Below, piece by piece: positions 32,366 to 44,500 of a DNA stretch of 64,000 nucleotides; position 1 is the stretch's first letter, and each line of letters starts with the position of its first letter. A program made the translations under genes and the position numbers. The notes under the pieces were generated by a model, which saw only the letters and a program-made list of their open reading frames with translations, searched no databases and was not told the origin of the DNA. Location: assembly GCA_013398275.1 (NCBI GenBank), contig VZSE01013216.1:2938337-3002336 (forward strand). The letters run 5' to 3'. The stretch is from Promerops cafer. Lineage: Eukaryota > Chordata > Aves > Passeriformes > Nectariniidae.

Positions 32366-35300
32366 ATGTGTTTATTATTGAAAGAGCCTGGGGGGAGACA
32401 AATGCTTTCTCTTTTCTAGTGTGCTATACTTTCTGGTTTTCCTACGTGGAAATGTAAATTAGCTCTTTTGTATCTGTGTTTTTCATGACCAGTGTGAAAG
32501 GATTTTTGTAAAGGAGACAGATGCTATTACCTAATTCAGTATATGAAAGATTTCTGCTGGGCCAGATTCATATTACTGCTACTGCTGCCTGCTTAGTTGT
32601 CTCATTGACATTGGTGATAGTTTTGCATAAAAGAAAATCTCTGATGGAATTGTTAGCACTATTCAAAATGATGAGACTCTTAGTGTCCAGAGACTGCAAA
32701 TCCTGACTTGGATTTAGTCTTCCAGCTCTTGCACTGACTGATGTGAAGGGTTCCAGTGGTGAAAGCTGATTACCAAGTAGATGAAACTTTCACACTGCTT
32801 TTGGAACCAAAAGGCTGCAGTTGTAATACAGTGTGTGCAAGCTACCTGTGAGCTGGGAATTGATGCATGGGCAACTGGGCTGTTTAAGCTTTGAGTGGTC
32901 AGGTTTTGTAGGGAGCCTGCAGTGCTAACAATCAAGAATCTTTTATGGATCTTAGTGCTTGGAAGAGTGAACTGCATTTCTAAGTGCACTGCAGCAAAGG
33001 AAAAGGCTACCTTACAAACAGGGGATTTTTATGCTCTGATTGAAGAACTGTGAACAGTTGCTCTTGGACAATATGGCAATGATGGCATGACTTTCAGCTT
33101 TGTATCTTTGTGTCTTTGTGGCACAGGAATGCAATGATGCTGTGCTTGAAGTATAGCAGCTCTCAGCTTGCTGAGGTAATGGGGATTTGCATACTGCTGT
33201 CTCTGACCTGAGGAAATGTGTACCATGTCCTCAGCCAAACTGACTTTGGGAAGGAAAAACTGAGTGAGGAATATTGCATGTCCAGGTGATTTGCCTTCAG
33301 GTTAGCTGGTCCAGTCCTGATAAAAACCCAGGAGCAGAGACAGATAGTTCATAGCCACGTTGTCAGGAGAAAACATTTTCTTCCAGGAGATGGCACATTT
33401 CCCCTAGGTTTGTGACAACACAGCTGTGTTGGCAGGCAGACTCCAGCCCCCTAGGGGGTCTGAGAATGAAATGCTGTCTTTCACCTTTCATTCATCCATC
33501 AATGAAACCAGACCTCTGCTGGCAAACTCTGGAATGGTAAAATAGGTAATGAAAGGAGCATTCCTCTAACTGTTAACTAGTTGCAGCTGCCAGTTGGTAC
33601 TTCCTAACACACCTGTACATGTTAAATTCTGTTATTATATCACTACTTGGAAAGCTGAGGAGGGGAGAAGAGAGTGCTGAAGGGGAATGGGAAGGAGAGA
33701 GCACTGTCATCTCTCAAACGAGGTGGGGGAACAATGTGTTTTAAAGTCCAGAGTGTTGCTGTTAAGTTGAACCAGAGCTTACTTTACTGTTACTAAACTT
33801 TTTTGTTATGTGTGAAGAAGGCATTGAATACTTTTGCATTCTAAAAGTGTCCTCACTGTTCTGGGGAGAACTGGATAGAGATAAGTAAAGAGTTTGTGAG
33901 AGTATCTTTCTTTTAAAAGAAAATGTGTTTTTGTTGATCCCTGGTTTGCATAACCTAGTTAGTAACTTAAGGTTCTTAGAGTTTTGCAGATATTTAATAA
34001 TAACTTTGTGTTGTAAATAGCAGTTCTTCAAAGAAATACCAAGCTGCAACAAATACATTACAATTGATGATTTAGTGAACTGACAGCAAAGGTAAGTAAT
34101 GCTGCTGTGCCATCTTCTGCCCTTTTTGCCTTGCTTGCTTCATGTGCTGCCAAGCAGTTGTTTAAGTGTATTGTAGGTAGGTAAATAAATTGGACCTTTC
34201 TTTTTTCAGATGGTATGTCTGGCAGCCAGTTGTTTTCTTGTTGCCTCTCATGCTTTTTTTTTTTTTTTTTTTGACAGCAGCTCACCTGATGGAGTCAGTG
34301 TGGTGTTTTGGACACAAATCTAATGCCTATTGTTAAACCAGGAAGTCAGTCATGCATAATCTCTTGAATTTTAGTTAATCTTAAAATATCGTTGCTGTGC
34401 CCATTCTTTCTTATAACATTTTTTTTTTGTGGTGGTGGTTTTTTTTTGTTTTGTTTTGTTTTTGTTTGCACTGTAAGGGTGGGCCATATTATCACGGAAG
34501 TTGTCAAGGATGCAGTTATATTTAAAACCACATTGAAGAACAAATGTACATTGTATGTGTTACTTAATTGCACAGTATATAACAACACTCAGTTTATCCA
34601 CATACACAAATGTGGGTCTTGCATTGGCAATTTTAACAGGAGATTCAGGAAACTTAGTCTTTTTCCCTGGTGATGGTATCTGAAGGTGAAAAATATGCCT
34701 ATATACTTAAGAAAGCTGGCAGAAAAATCTTTTACAATAACAATGGTTATCCTCTTGCATCCTTAGTCCCTTCTCGTATGCATTATTGAAACTGGATAAC
34801 TGAAATTCGAGTCAGTATAAACCACAACGGTCTTCATGAAAAAAGTGAAAAATACTTTCAACAATTTTTTCAAGTAACTTTAAGCTGTACTTAAGGATAA
34901 TATCAGGAAATCTGTGGCAATCTTCTACAGAACCTGCAGAGGGAAGAGCAACCATCTTGTAGACTTTATGCCGTTCCTTCAGGAGGTTTTCTGAAGGTTG
35001 TGTTTGGACTTCATATACACACTGTGTTCGTGAAGAGAAGTATCTCTGGGCAATTCCCTACTTGCATCAGGCATTTCCACTCTTGCCTGAAGGAGAAAAG
35101 CAATGCCTGAGCTTTTTTTGCATGAAATTGAAATTTCAAAACCATGCCATTGCCGAATGTGTCTGGTGTGTTTCATTGGAGCATGGCAGTATCTCTTGAA
35201 CGAACATCACTATTGTTACAAGATGGTTAACGGATTGGTGCTTTCTAAATGTGCCCAGTTGGCTGCACTGTAGAATTATAAATACCTCCTTCTCATGGCT

Positions 35301-35870
35301 TGTTTCCTGAATTAGTACTTCACCTGAGGTTGAAAAACTTTTAATTTCTTGGGATGTTTCCAAAGTTCTGGTATCGCATCTGTGAGAACAAGACTTCAGA
35401 AAATCCTCCTCAACAAAACATAAAGGTGTACAGCTTTTTCTTTTGAACAATATGTTGAATACAGAATTTGGGAAGGTTTTGTTGTTCTGTCTCTGTGTCA
35501 TTTGCAGCACAGTTTTGGGCAAAAAGCATTTTTTTGGTGCTAAACAGTTCTGGAGTTAGGGTAGGGCATTTGTGAGCTGGGTGTAGCCACAGGTGCTGGT
35601 GTCCCATGCTACTAGGCTCACCTCTTTGTCATGCTGCCTGTGGCCCTGGGTGAATGCATAGATGGGGCAGGAGCCAGGGAGGAGACTCTCATCCAGCCAA
35701 AACAATTGCAGAAGACAGCTGTGCACTATGATCCCTGCTCCTCAATGGGGCCCACTGCTCCAGTGTCCACTCTGGCAGGGCACTGGACTATGGGGACAAG
35801 TGTGGCAAAGCCAGTGGGACTTGTGCACTGTGGAGATATTAAGGAGTGGGTGAAAGGAGGTGAAGAAAAC
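32366..35870. other. Gene-poor DNA with homopolymers
   Basis: No supported gene. It contains a 19-T run at 34254–34272 and a T-rich stretch at 34420–34465. The remaining sequence is unique and AT-rich. Confidence 0.55.
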
Positions 35871-35877
35871 TGGAATG

Positions 35878-35970
35878 TGTCTAGTGGAATGTGTCCCTGC
35901 CTGTGGCAGAGGGGTTGGAACTAGATGGTCTTTGAGATCCCTTCCAACCCAAACCCTTCTATGATTTGTG
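35878..35970 (+). mobile_element. CR1 LINE 3'-end fragment
   Basis: A short but clear CR1 tail: CTAGTGGAATGTGTCCCTGC, a GGTTGGAACTAGATGGTC block, CCCTTCCAACCCAAACCC and TTCTATGATTTG. It is 5' truncated to under 100 bases. Confidence 0.9.
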
Positions 35971-36414
35971 GCTGATCTCCAGTAGCTTCATAATGCCGTG
36001 ACCTCTTCTGAGGTACAGTAAAATTAAAATAAGAGCAATGCGCTGTCACAGATATCTCTAGTATGATGTCTACCAATGTGTTGCCAAGCAAAGATCTGGA
36101 CCCCACCTGATTTGAAAATTGTTTTGATTTGATAGGTTCTAGCAATTCTACTTGTTTCATATTCTACCATTGAATATCATAAGCTGGGAATTACATTTCA
36201 GTAGAAATTACACATTACATATCTTTCTTAGGATAGAGCATACTTATCAATTTATGGATTACTTCATTAAAATATTCTACTATTATTACATATTGCTCCA
36301 TCAAAAAATGTATTAACACTAAAGATCACACACAGAGGAGCAGTGTTTAGTAATGCATAGCATTAGCAAACAGCATTACTTGGCAGTCTGACCACCCAGC
36401 TTATAACAAAGGCT

Positions 36415-36610
36415 TTGCCTTTCACCAGTGAGATCTCTGTATTGCTGCCAGCATGCTCTCCACAACAGTGCTTCACGGTTGTGTAAAACTTGTGAGAGGA
36501 GAAGACTTAGAGAAATAACAGGCTACGCCATTATGCATCAAGATTATATGCTGCTTATCATAAATGACGCGCTAAGTGCTGGCTGAGTCATCAGAGATGG
36601 TGTGTGTGAG
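36415..36610. promoter_or_regulatory. Candidate conserved noncoding block downstream of CR1
   Basis: Unique sequence with packed factor-like motifs: CCATTATGCATCAAG, ATTATATGCTGCTTATCATAAATGACGCG and GCTGGCTGAGTCATCAG (AP-1/MAF-like). CpG retained in AT-rich surroundings hints at constraint. There is no coding frame. The inference is weak without alignment. Confidence 0.3.
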
Positions 36611-38230
36611 TGGATGACTGTGTGTCTAACTTCTTCCTTGTGTTCCTTGGTGTAATATTCTTTTCGTTGTTGAGCCTGGGTACTTTCACTAATACTTGCT
36701 GTATTTAGCTACTGCCAGTTTTGACTGAGCACCAGCCACAATGAGTAGAAATTTTCTAAACTTGTTTTTATTTAGCTATCTGAGAGCTAATAAAGTAGTT
36801 TTATCCTTCTTACTTGGTACTTTCAAGCAGTTTTCAGATTACTTGGATTTATACCTCTGAATTGTGTTTGATCAAGATTGGAGGGTGACAGTTTTAACGA
36901 ATATTTTAATTCAAAAAGTTGCTTTTTAAAAATTAAGTAGCTTCTTTTCTATTATATAGCTGTATAGGAGTTTCCCCCTTTTTCTTGTGCCTTTCAATGA
37001 TAGGTTTACTTCAAATACACCTTAGTTATTGCAATAGAATCAAAGAGATTACAATATGTGTCTGCATAGGCAAAACAGTGTCTTGACTTAAAGCCAGCAA
37101 GAAAATAATTAATGACTTCAGCTATAAAAACTTAAAGCAGTAATTTCTCCAAACCACTTTCTTTTGTCTGGAAAATCAGGAGTCTGTTTTACAAAATAGT
37201 CTAGAGGATTAAGGAAACTTACAGGTCATTCAAACACTCTAGTACTACCCTAAGAACAACTAGATGCCGTGACAGCTTTATTTTCAGGTAAGAACCCCAC
37301 AGTTCTTATTATCAGTGAGCATTAACGCCTTTTATATTATGCAAGGAATGCTAACATATTAGTATTACAGAGAAAGCTGTGCAGCAGAAAATAATAGCTT
37401 CCTATTTCCTGTACAACTTAGTGGTAGTATGTGTATTTACTATATTTACTATTTGTATGTTTATGTGTTCTATGAGCACTTCAGTTTAACTGCACAGGAG
37501 ACTTTTGAGGGCATTTGTTTCTTTGTTTGGATGCTAAGACTTTGTTGTTGTTGTTGTTTGTTTTTTTTGTTACTGCCAGTCAGTCAGTAACTGTTGAAAC
37601 TGGTAGGCAGTACTCAGCAATCAATAAGCTTGCTTTCAAGGCTGACTGAGGTGCTGGTATTAGTGTCTGTCAACCACAGCTGTTGTCTGTAAAACCAGTT
37701 CCAGATTTTATTTTGGAAGCCTCAGATGAAGTCACTGCATGACTAGTGCAGGGCAACTAGTGAGAAGAAATAAAATTCTAGGGTCCTAATTTTTACACTT
37801 TAAGAAAATAAGGGAATCTGTAATCTGCTACAAAAATGTGGAATGAGAACTGAGAAGGAACAAAGAAGCTGCAGTAATCTGAAAACAACAGTAAGTGAAC
37901 TAAGAGCTATGCTCAAGGGTTAGGGGGTTTGCTGACTTTTAGACCTCTGCCTATTAGGTCATTAATGCCTGGCTTCAACCTTTGATCTTTCTGCAATTCT
38001 GGAAGCTCTCTTCGTTTTTTTCCAACACAAGGCCAAAGTTGTGTGATTACAATGAGGCTGTTGTACTGAACATCCCACATATGGATGCAGCACAGAAGAC
38101 TCTGAGAAGTGGCTTATGATGGAAGAATGCAACAATCTACATTGTAAAATGTATATTAATTTCAAACAGCCTTTATTATGTGAGTAAGGTGTGATTGTTT
38201 TTGTTTAAGTGGAGTTTTTTTTTCAGGAGG
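36611..38230. other. Gene-poor AT-rich DNA
   Basis: Nothing gene-like. A (TTG)n plus poly-T tract lies at 37541–37569. Confidence 0.55.
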
Positions 38231-38234
38231 GAAG

Positions 38235-38560
38235 TTGCACCTCAGAACAAGATAAAGGATTGATAATCTAAGCTCCACTGTGACACATTAGGCGGAGAGG
38301 AAGGGGCAGTTTGTCAAGCCAGGACTGTTGGAGAGCAAAGCTCTTGGAAGACAGTGGGGAGCAGCAACGCGAGACTACAAAAACTTGGGGGCAGCAATGC
38401 TGAAGTATGTTATAAATGCAATGAAACTCGGACACCCTTGCTGTTAACTCCCAATAATTACACCTCGAAAAACACCAGAGTTGATAAATTGTGCACAGCA
38501 GATTAATTAGACACTTGGCTAACTTGAAATTACACATATCTCAGGAAGAAGTATGTCTTC
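38235..38560. promoter_or_regulatory. Candidate distal enhancer with homeodomain sites
   Basis: A compact non-repetitive block about 15 kb upstream of the DLX2 promoter contains GGATTGATAATCTAAG, CTCCCAATAATTACACC, AGAGTTGATAAATTG and CAGATTAATTAGACAC. Retained CpGs and the absence of reading-frame bias resemble vertebrate conserved noncoding elements. Target gene and activity are inferred from proximity only. Confidence 0.45.
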
Positions 38561-41500
38561 TAGGGCAGGGCAGAAAATGCTGGATGTATGTATTTCTTAA
38601 GAAATGTTCCCCTGTTTAATTTTTAGGAAACATTTTCCCTTGATATTAGGATGACTTACATAGTAGTGTCTTTAGTGGTTTCTTGGATTGCCATGCATGA
38701 CAGCTTTCCCTGTTGATTTTTATAGGCCAGATTCTTGGCCATTTCAGGGTATCATTGACCATTCAGGAGCATGACTGTAGATTTGGGAGTGCAATAAAGA
38801 GATTGTAAACACCGTGGCTTCCCCAGTGTCTTTGGGGTTGTTCTGATTTGTGGAGTAGGGTCAATGTGGGAACTCTAGTGTCTTTCCTGAGGCTATGAAA
38901 GAAAAGAACTTGAAAATACCTGTATTGCCTGATTACCCAAGGCTACCCTTTTACATATTTGCTAATGCCTTTTCCTGCTTCTATGGAAATGCCTGATTTT
39001 TTCCTAGCTTTGCTTTTATTCTATTCCACCACAACTGACAATTTGAAACATAGGTCTAGTAAGCTGATTGTTCCCAGAGCACAGTTTTTGAACTACTTGC
39101 CAGCTCTGACTGAAGTACAGGCATCTCGATGGTGTTGTGGCACCTCTTCATCTTCCTCCTCATCTGTATCTAGTTTGGATGTGCCATCCATCTGTCCCTC
39201 CTACTGCCCTCGTGTTGCTCAGAGAGCCTATCCGGGAGTAGTAGGTGAAGCACAGAGTCATGGAAACAGGAGCTGTGTATACCACAGGGTCTTGGAACAT
39301 GTTGGGCCTGACTCCAAGACAGACTCATTCAAGCTCAATCTTGCCTTTCAGGCTTAACCACTGGCAGGCTGTGTCTTGTCCCACATACCAGCACCTGGAC
39401 TCACATGGGGTTACAGAGGAGAATCCTAGGATGTCTGTGCTGTAAACAAAGATGTAACTGCAGAGCCAAATACTGAAATCTTGTAGGCTGGAAGAGTTGT
39501 GTCATGAAATTTCAGCCAGTTCAGTCCAGTGACTTTTAATATTTTTATTTTTCATTTTTTAAGCATAAAACCATGGACCATAAAAAATGGACCATTAGAT
39601 TTTCTTTTGTGGCCACTATCTGACACTTAGTCTAGCTATCAACCTAGTTAGCAAACAAAACTGACAAAATGTGTAATGAACTCTAATTAGAAGGAATCTT
39701 AGGACTACTGTAAGCATTAATAACAATAGGAAAGTTAGGGAGTCACATTGCAATTGGGGGATGGTATCAAAAATACTACCATTTAAAAATAAAAAGGAAA
39801 AAAATAGAAAAAGCTTGCTTTCTTTGAGATCACTGACTACCAAATATTTTTCTATTTGGCAATTATATGCTTTTCAAATATTAAAAATGGAGCATGATGG
39901 CATAGCGAGGCTTCCTGTTAAAATGTGGTATCTCCCTACACAGTCAATGGGCAGAGTGTATTTACCAGGAATTTACTGAAAATCTTCCTGGAATATGACA
40001 GATGACCTGTCCAGAGCCAGCTGTCACCGAGATTCCTGGTAGATGTAGACCTCTAATAGAATCCAGTAAATGGAGATGTATCTTAATTAGCTGCAGCTCT
40101 CCTTTTGGTTTCAAAGAGCTGAATTAGTGACTTACTACTGTCAGTTAGAGAACTTAATTTACATACTGTATCTTGCTGTGTTCATTCTGAAGAATGAATT
40201 TAACAACATTTGTTTCATGTTGTTATTTAAGCACTATCACTTAAGCAGTACATAAGTGCCTGACAACATGGCATTAAAAAATTAAGGTTCTTTAACAAAG
40301 TTAGGAACCCATAGCCCTGTGAATTTGGCTCATCTTTTTGCAGCGTTGCTGTGCAACTATGTGTGCTTATCCTTGGCTATACTAGGTTTGATCAGTGTGA
40401 GTTTGGAGAAATTAATAGCTAGCCCAGTGGGGTCAAACTTCTTGTGGAAACTGGCTGCTGTGTTGCAGGGACTGCTAGTTTTTTTCAGGAACAGAGGAGG
40501 CAGATGGAGCTGAATATGGTAAAAAATTGATATGTTCACTGTTTGGGAATGGTTTTATATGTGTACATTGTTAAAAGTTTCTCATAGTATAGACAGCCCA
40601 TAGTAGAATTCACTATGTAAAAACTGCAGTCAGCATGCCTTGCCTGTGCCATTCAGAACAAGTAAAGCAAGGTGGGACCCTGGAAACCAAGAGCAGGCAG
40701 GATGTTCTCTTTGCAGGAAGAAGCATGTCTGTTACTCTTAAAACCCAGTAACTTGAGTTACTGAGCCCAGCTAGTCTGCTGTGTGGGTGGGGAGTTCTAG
40801 TAATGGAGACACTAGAGGTAGTGTTTCTCTTCCTTTTTAGTTTTCCACTGCTTAGTGGTGCAAAGGCACTCCCCTATATCCTGAAGCTGGCTGTGATCCC
40901 CCAGACGTCTTAGTATTGTGTTTGTGCTGCAAAGGGCAAATCTGCCTAAGCAGCTGTAAAGTCATCCCTATCCTTTGAATCAGTAATGAATTAGTGCTTA
41001 GCATTCCTGTGCAAGGTGGGGTGAGGCAGGGAAAGGCAAGTGGGCCCAGGACATAGCCCAGGTACTCAGCTTGGACTGTCTCTCGTAACCACTAACCCTC
41101 TCAGCATCACTGCTGCTTACTCACACTACTGCTCACCCTCAAATAGCCCATCTATTTCTCTGGCCTTGTATGGCTTATTTCCACTTTATGTAATGCATCT
41201 TGTATACTTGAGTACAAGACCCAGGGGCACTTGAAGTCTCTTACAAGTTGGCTGCAGTCACATTTTCTGGCTGCAGTCATATTTTCACTTCTAAACTCTC
41301 CCCAGAACTCATGGTTGGACATATTGAGAAAGTTTTCAAATCCCTGAAGGAAGGCAAATGATATGAGATTAAGTTCGTCCTTGCACAAAAACACCTTAGA
41401 TTCATGGTCACATTGGCCTGGCAGAGGCTAGCACTGTGTCTGAGTGAGGTGGTCCTGCTGTTCTGGTTGCTCTTCCCTCTGTACTGACCCCTTCATGTGT

Positions 41501-44500
41501 TGGCATAAGTGTACTTGTGGTAAACTATGCATACAGCAGAGTGGCTTAATACTGAAATGACAGTCTTGGTGCCCTTAAGTAGTGCATTTCTGTGTGCAGT
41601 TGGCACACACAGAGTTACGTAAACCTTAAGGTGTGTTCAGGAAGCAGAGTGAGACAGTTGTGTGGCTTGAGGCGTAGGACTTAGGTTCGAGAAATGTGTT
41701 GCAACATTTTTGAAGTGGAGAAAAAGGGAGAATTGGCCTTTCCCCCCCCCCCCCCACAGCTGTCCCTGTGACTTGGAAACTTGGGTTTGAGCTGTAAGAG
41801 TTGATTTGAAGATTTCAACACTAGGCTCTTAAATCCCACTCTTTATGTACTTTGTGTCTCTGAAGTGACAGAACTTAAGATGGATTTTTCTTTTAGTAGG
41901 GCAAGTGCAGACTCTTTCTAAACAGGGAAGACATTTTAATACTCAGAAACATTTCTCTGTAACTGAAATGCTGCATCTCTTGTGTCTCTGGTATTTGTAC
42001 CTTTTTCTGGGTTGTTTCCAGGGGTATGCAGGAGAGAAGTAGTTAACAGTGGAGGAGACTGTCATGGGCTCAGGAAGGACTGGAAACAAAACCAGCTATG
42101 TAAAAATGTGAATGATCTCTTTCTCTTCACCGTTTTTTGTTCTTTTTACAAGGTGATGGCAGACAGTGACTTGCTGGACTTCTGTTTCAGCTGCATGTAA
42201 TATATTCCAGCATTGCAGAAGACACAAAAGCCATTATACTGAAGGTGTAAATTAGCTTTCAGTCAGGACTGTTGCCAGATCACAGAACAGCATCTGAAGC
42301 ATACCAAATGATAGAGCCGAGTATTGCAGCAATGATACTCAGTTCAGAGAGAGGCTGCCACCTTTTTTCTCCAGTGAAACAAGAATTGGCAAGGAGAGAA
42401 GGTGCAGCATCTTGGAGCTATTCATGAAGAGGAGAGAAAAAGGCATTGAATTAGCATTTAGTGTCTGTAGCTGCCAAACTGTCTCACTTAGGCTGAATAT
42501 CACTGCCAGGCTGTGTAGTCTCAGCAGCATGTTTTGGATTGCAAGGAGGCTGGGGAGGAGCAGGGAAGCACCCACCATGTGGTGTGAAGGTGAGAGTTGG
42601 CTGACAAATGGTATCTTCTGCTGGATAGTTTAAGCATCCAGCCCATCTGTGGAAAGCTACCTGGGATGTATATGGAGCTAAACTGAGTGACAGAATTCTA
42701 GTTGAAACTTCAGCTTTCAGCTCTGTTCTGTGACTAAAGGAAAGACAGGATGTCCAAGAAAAGTCTGCTTCCTTTGGAGTAATTAATTTTTTTAAAAAAT
42801 TGTATTATCCTGACACCTAGGAACCAGGGACTGTGGTTGCATTGTACAGGACAGACACAAGGAAGTGTAGGTCATCAGCAAGTAGCTTATTGATGAATAC
42901 AGTTACTTTAACAGATTTGCAAAGCTGCATTGCCCTTTTTTTTCCCCTTTTCTTTTGCAGTAGCGTATCAAAGATTTCATATTAGATAGCCAGGTATATT
43001 TATTCTGTTTGCAAAAGCTGCTTGGTGAATCTTGTTTTGCTGCAGGCTGGTCTTATTTAGACTCTTATGTCAATGAATGTGTATATCAAGGTACCCTTAA
43101 GACACTGGAGTGTATATTAGCAGATTATTATCCTTAGAGTTTTCATGTGGATTTTTAGGTATGCTTTAATCTCTTGATGCCTCTTCCCTGGAAGATTGAT
43201 TTTTAAGTAGCAAAGCTGTTTAAAGCTTCTTAAGTTTTGGTTTTTTTCTTTTTAATTTAAGAGGAAAGCACTACATGCACTTTTAACCATTGTTCACCAC
43301 AGCTGCAAGTAACTGTTTACTCTCATAGTTTAAAATATAGCCATTGTGATAGGATCTTGTTCTACAACGTTCAGCTGTGACTCTGGTGCTAATTTATTCA
43401 GTTAATCATTAGAAGAACAGTATTGCTGACCAGTAACAAAGCAGAGTTTGAGACTGAAATGAAGCTGCTGCACAACCTAAGGTGGAAACTATTATAGGAA
43501 TAATAGCAATAGACCACCAGCTGGTTAAGAGTTGGCTTTTATGTATGTTTACTCTTGGAAGTAAAGGGAGAGAGTGGTTTGGAAAGAGGAAGGAAAGTAA
43601 TTCTTAACTCTCTACATGGTGTGAACTCAGTCCAACCCCTTTACTATGATATCTAACATTTAATGTTACATATTCATATATTATATGACAGATAATGTTA
43701 GAAATTCTTGTTTACCTGTATTTTCTTAAAAATAGAAGTGTTTATGGCACAAGCACATTGTTCTGACCTTCAATGTTAACATTAATTGCATTTCTCAGTA
43801 CCCACTCTCTGAATCATAACTGAAAGACCTTTGATCTATGATAATATAAAGCATTTCGTGTTTTGTTGGTTTTGTTTTTTTTTTCCTTTTAACAACTAAA
43901 AAGTAAATAATATTTAACACAGCTACATTTAGTAGTGATAGAACAGAATTCATCCTACTGAACAACAATGAATACGGGGAGAAACCTGCATTATATAAGT
44001 ATGATTTTGTGGCTAAGGCCATGATTATCCATTTTGCAGCTGAGTTAGCCAAGTATGTAGTATGGTCTGAAAAAAACTGCTTCCCTTTTCTTTGCTTAAA
44101 TCTTCAAAAGCTAGATAAGGTGGATGCTTCCTTTTCCTTATGCTTGACCATTTGTCAGTTCAGACTGAGGATGGTATCAGCTGGAGTATCACCATGTTCT
44201 TCAGTACAACTGATATTTTATAGCTTAATGGAGGAACTAGAACCATTCTGGTATGAAAACTAAGGTCATTCTGAAGTAGCTTACCAGGCTGACATTTGCA
44301 GCCACTTAATTTGATTGATTCCAAAAGGTGAATTAGGGGTGGTGACGGGAGGAGACTTTTGGGGACTAGCCTGGGGGAACTATCAAACATTCTCTTACCC
44401 TGAGAGGCTCAACTTTTGTTCCTCACTTTTCATTTCGAATGCAGTTTTCATGATTCAGCAAGCTCAGGATTGAGAGAAGTGCCAGACTGATGTTTGCAGG

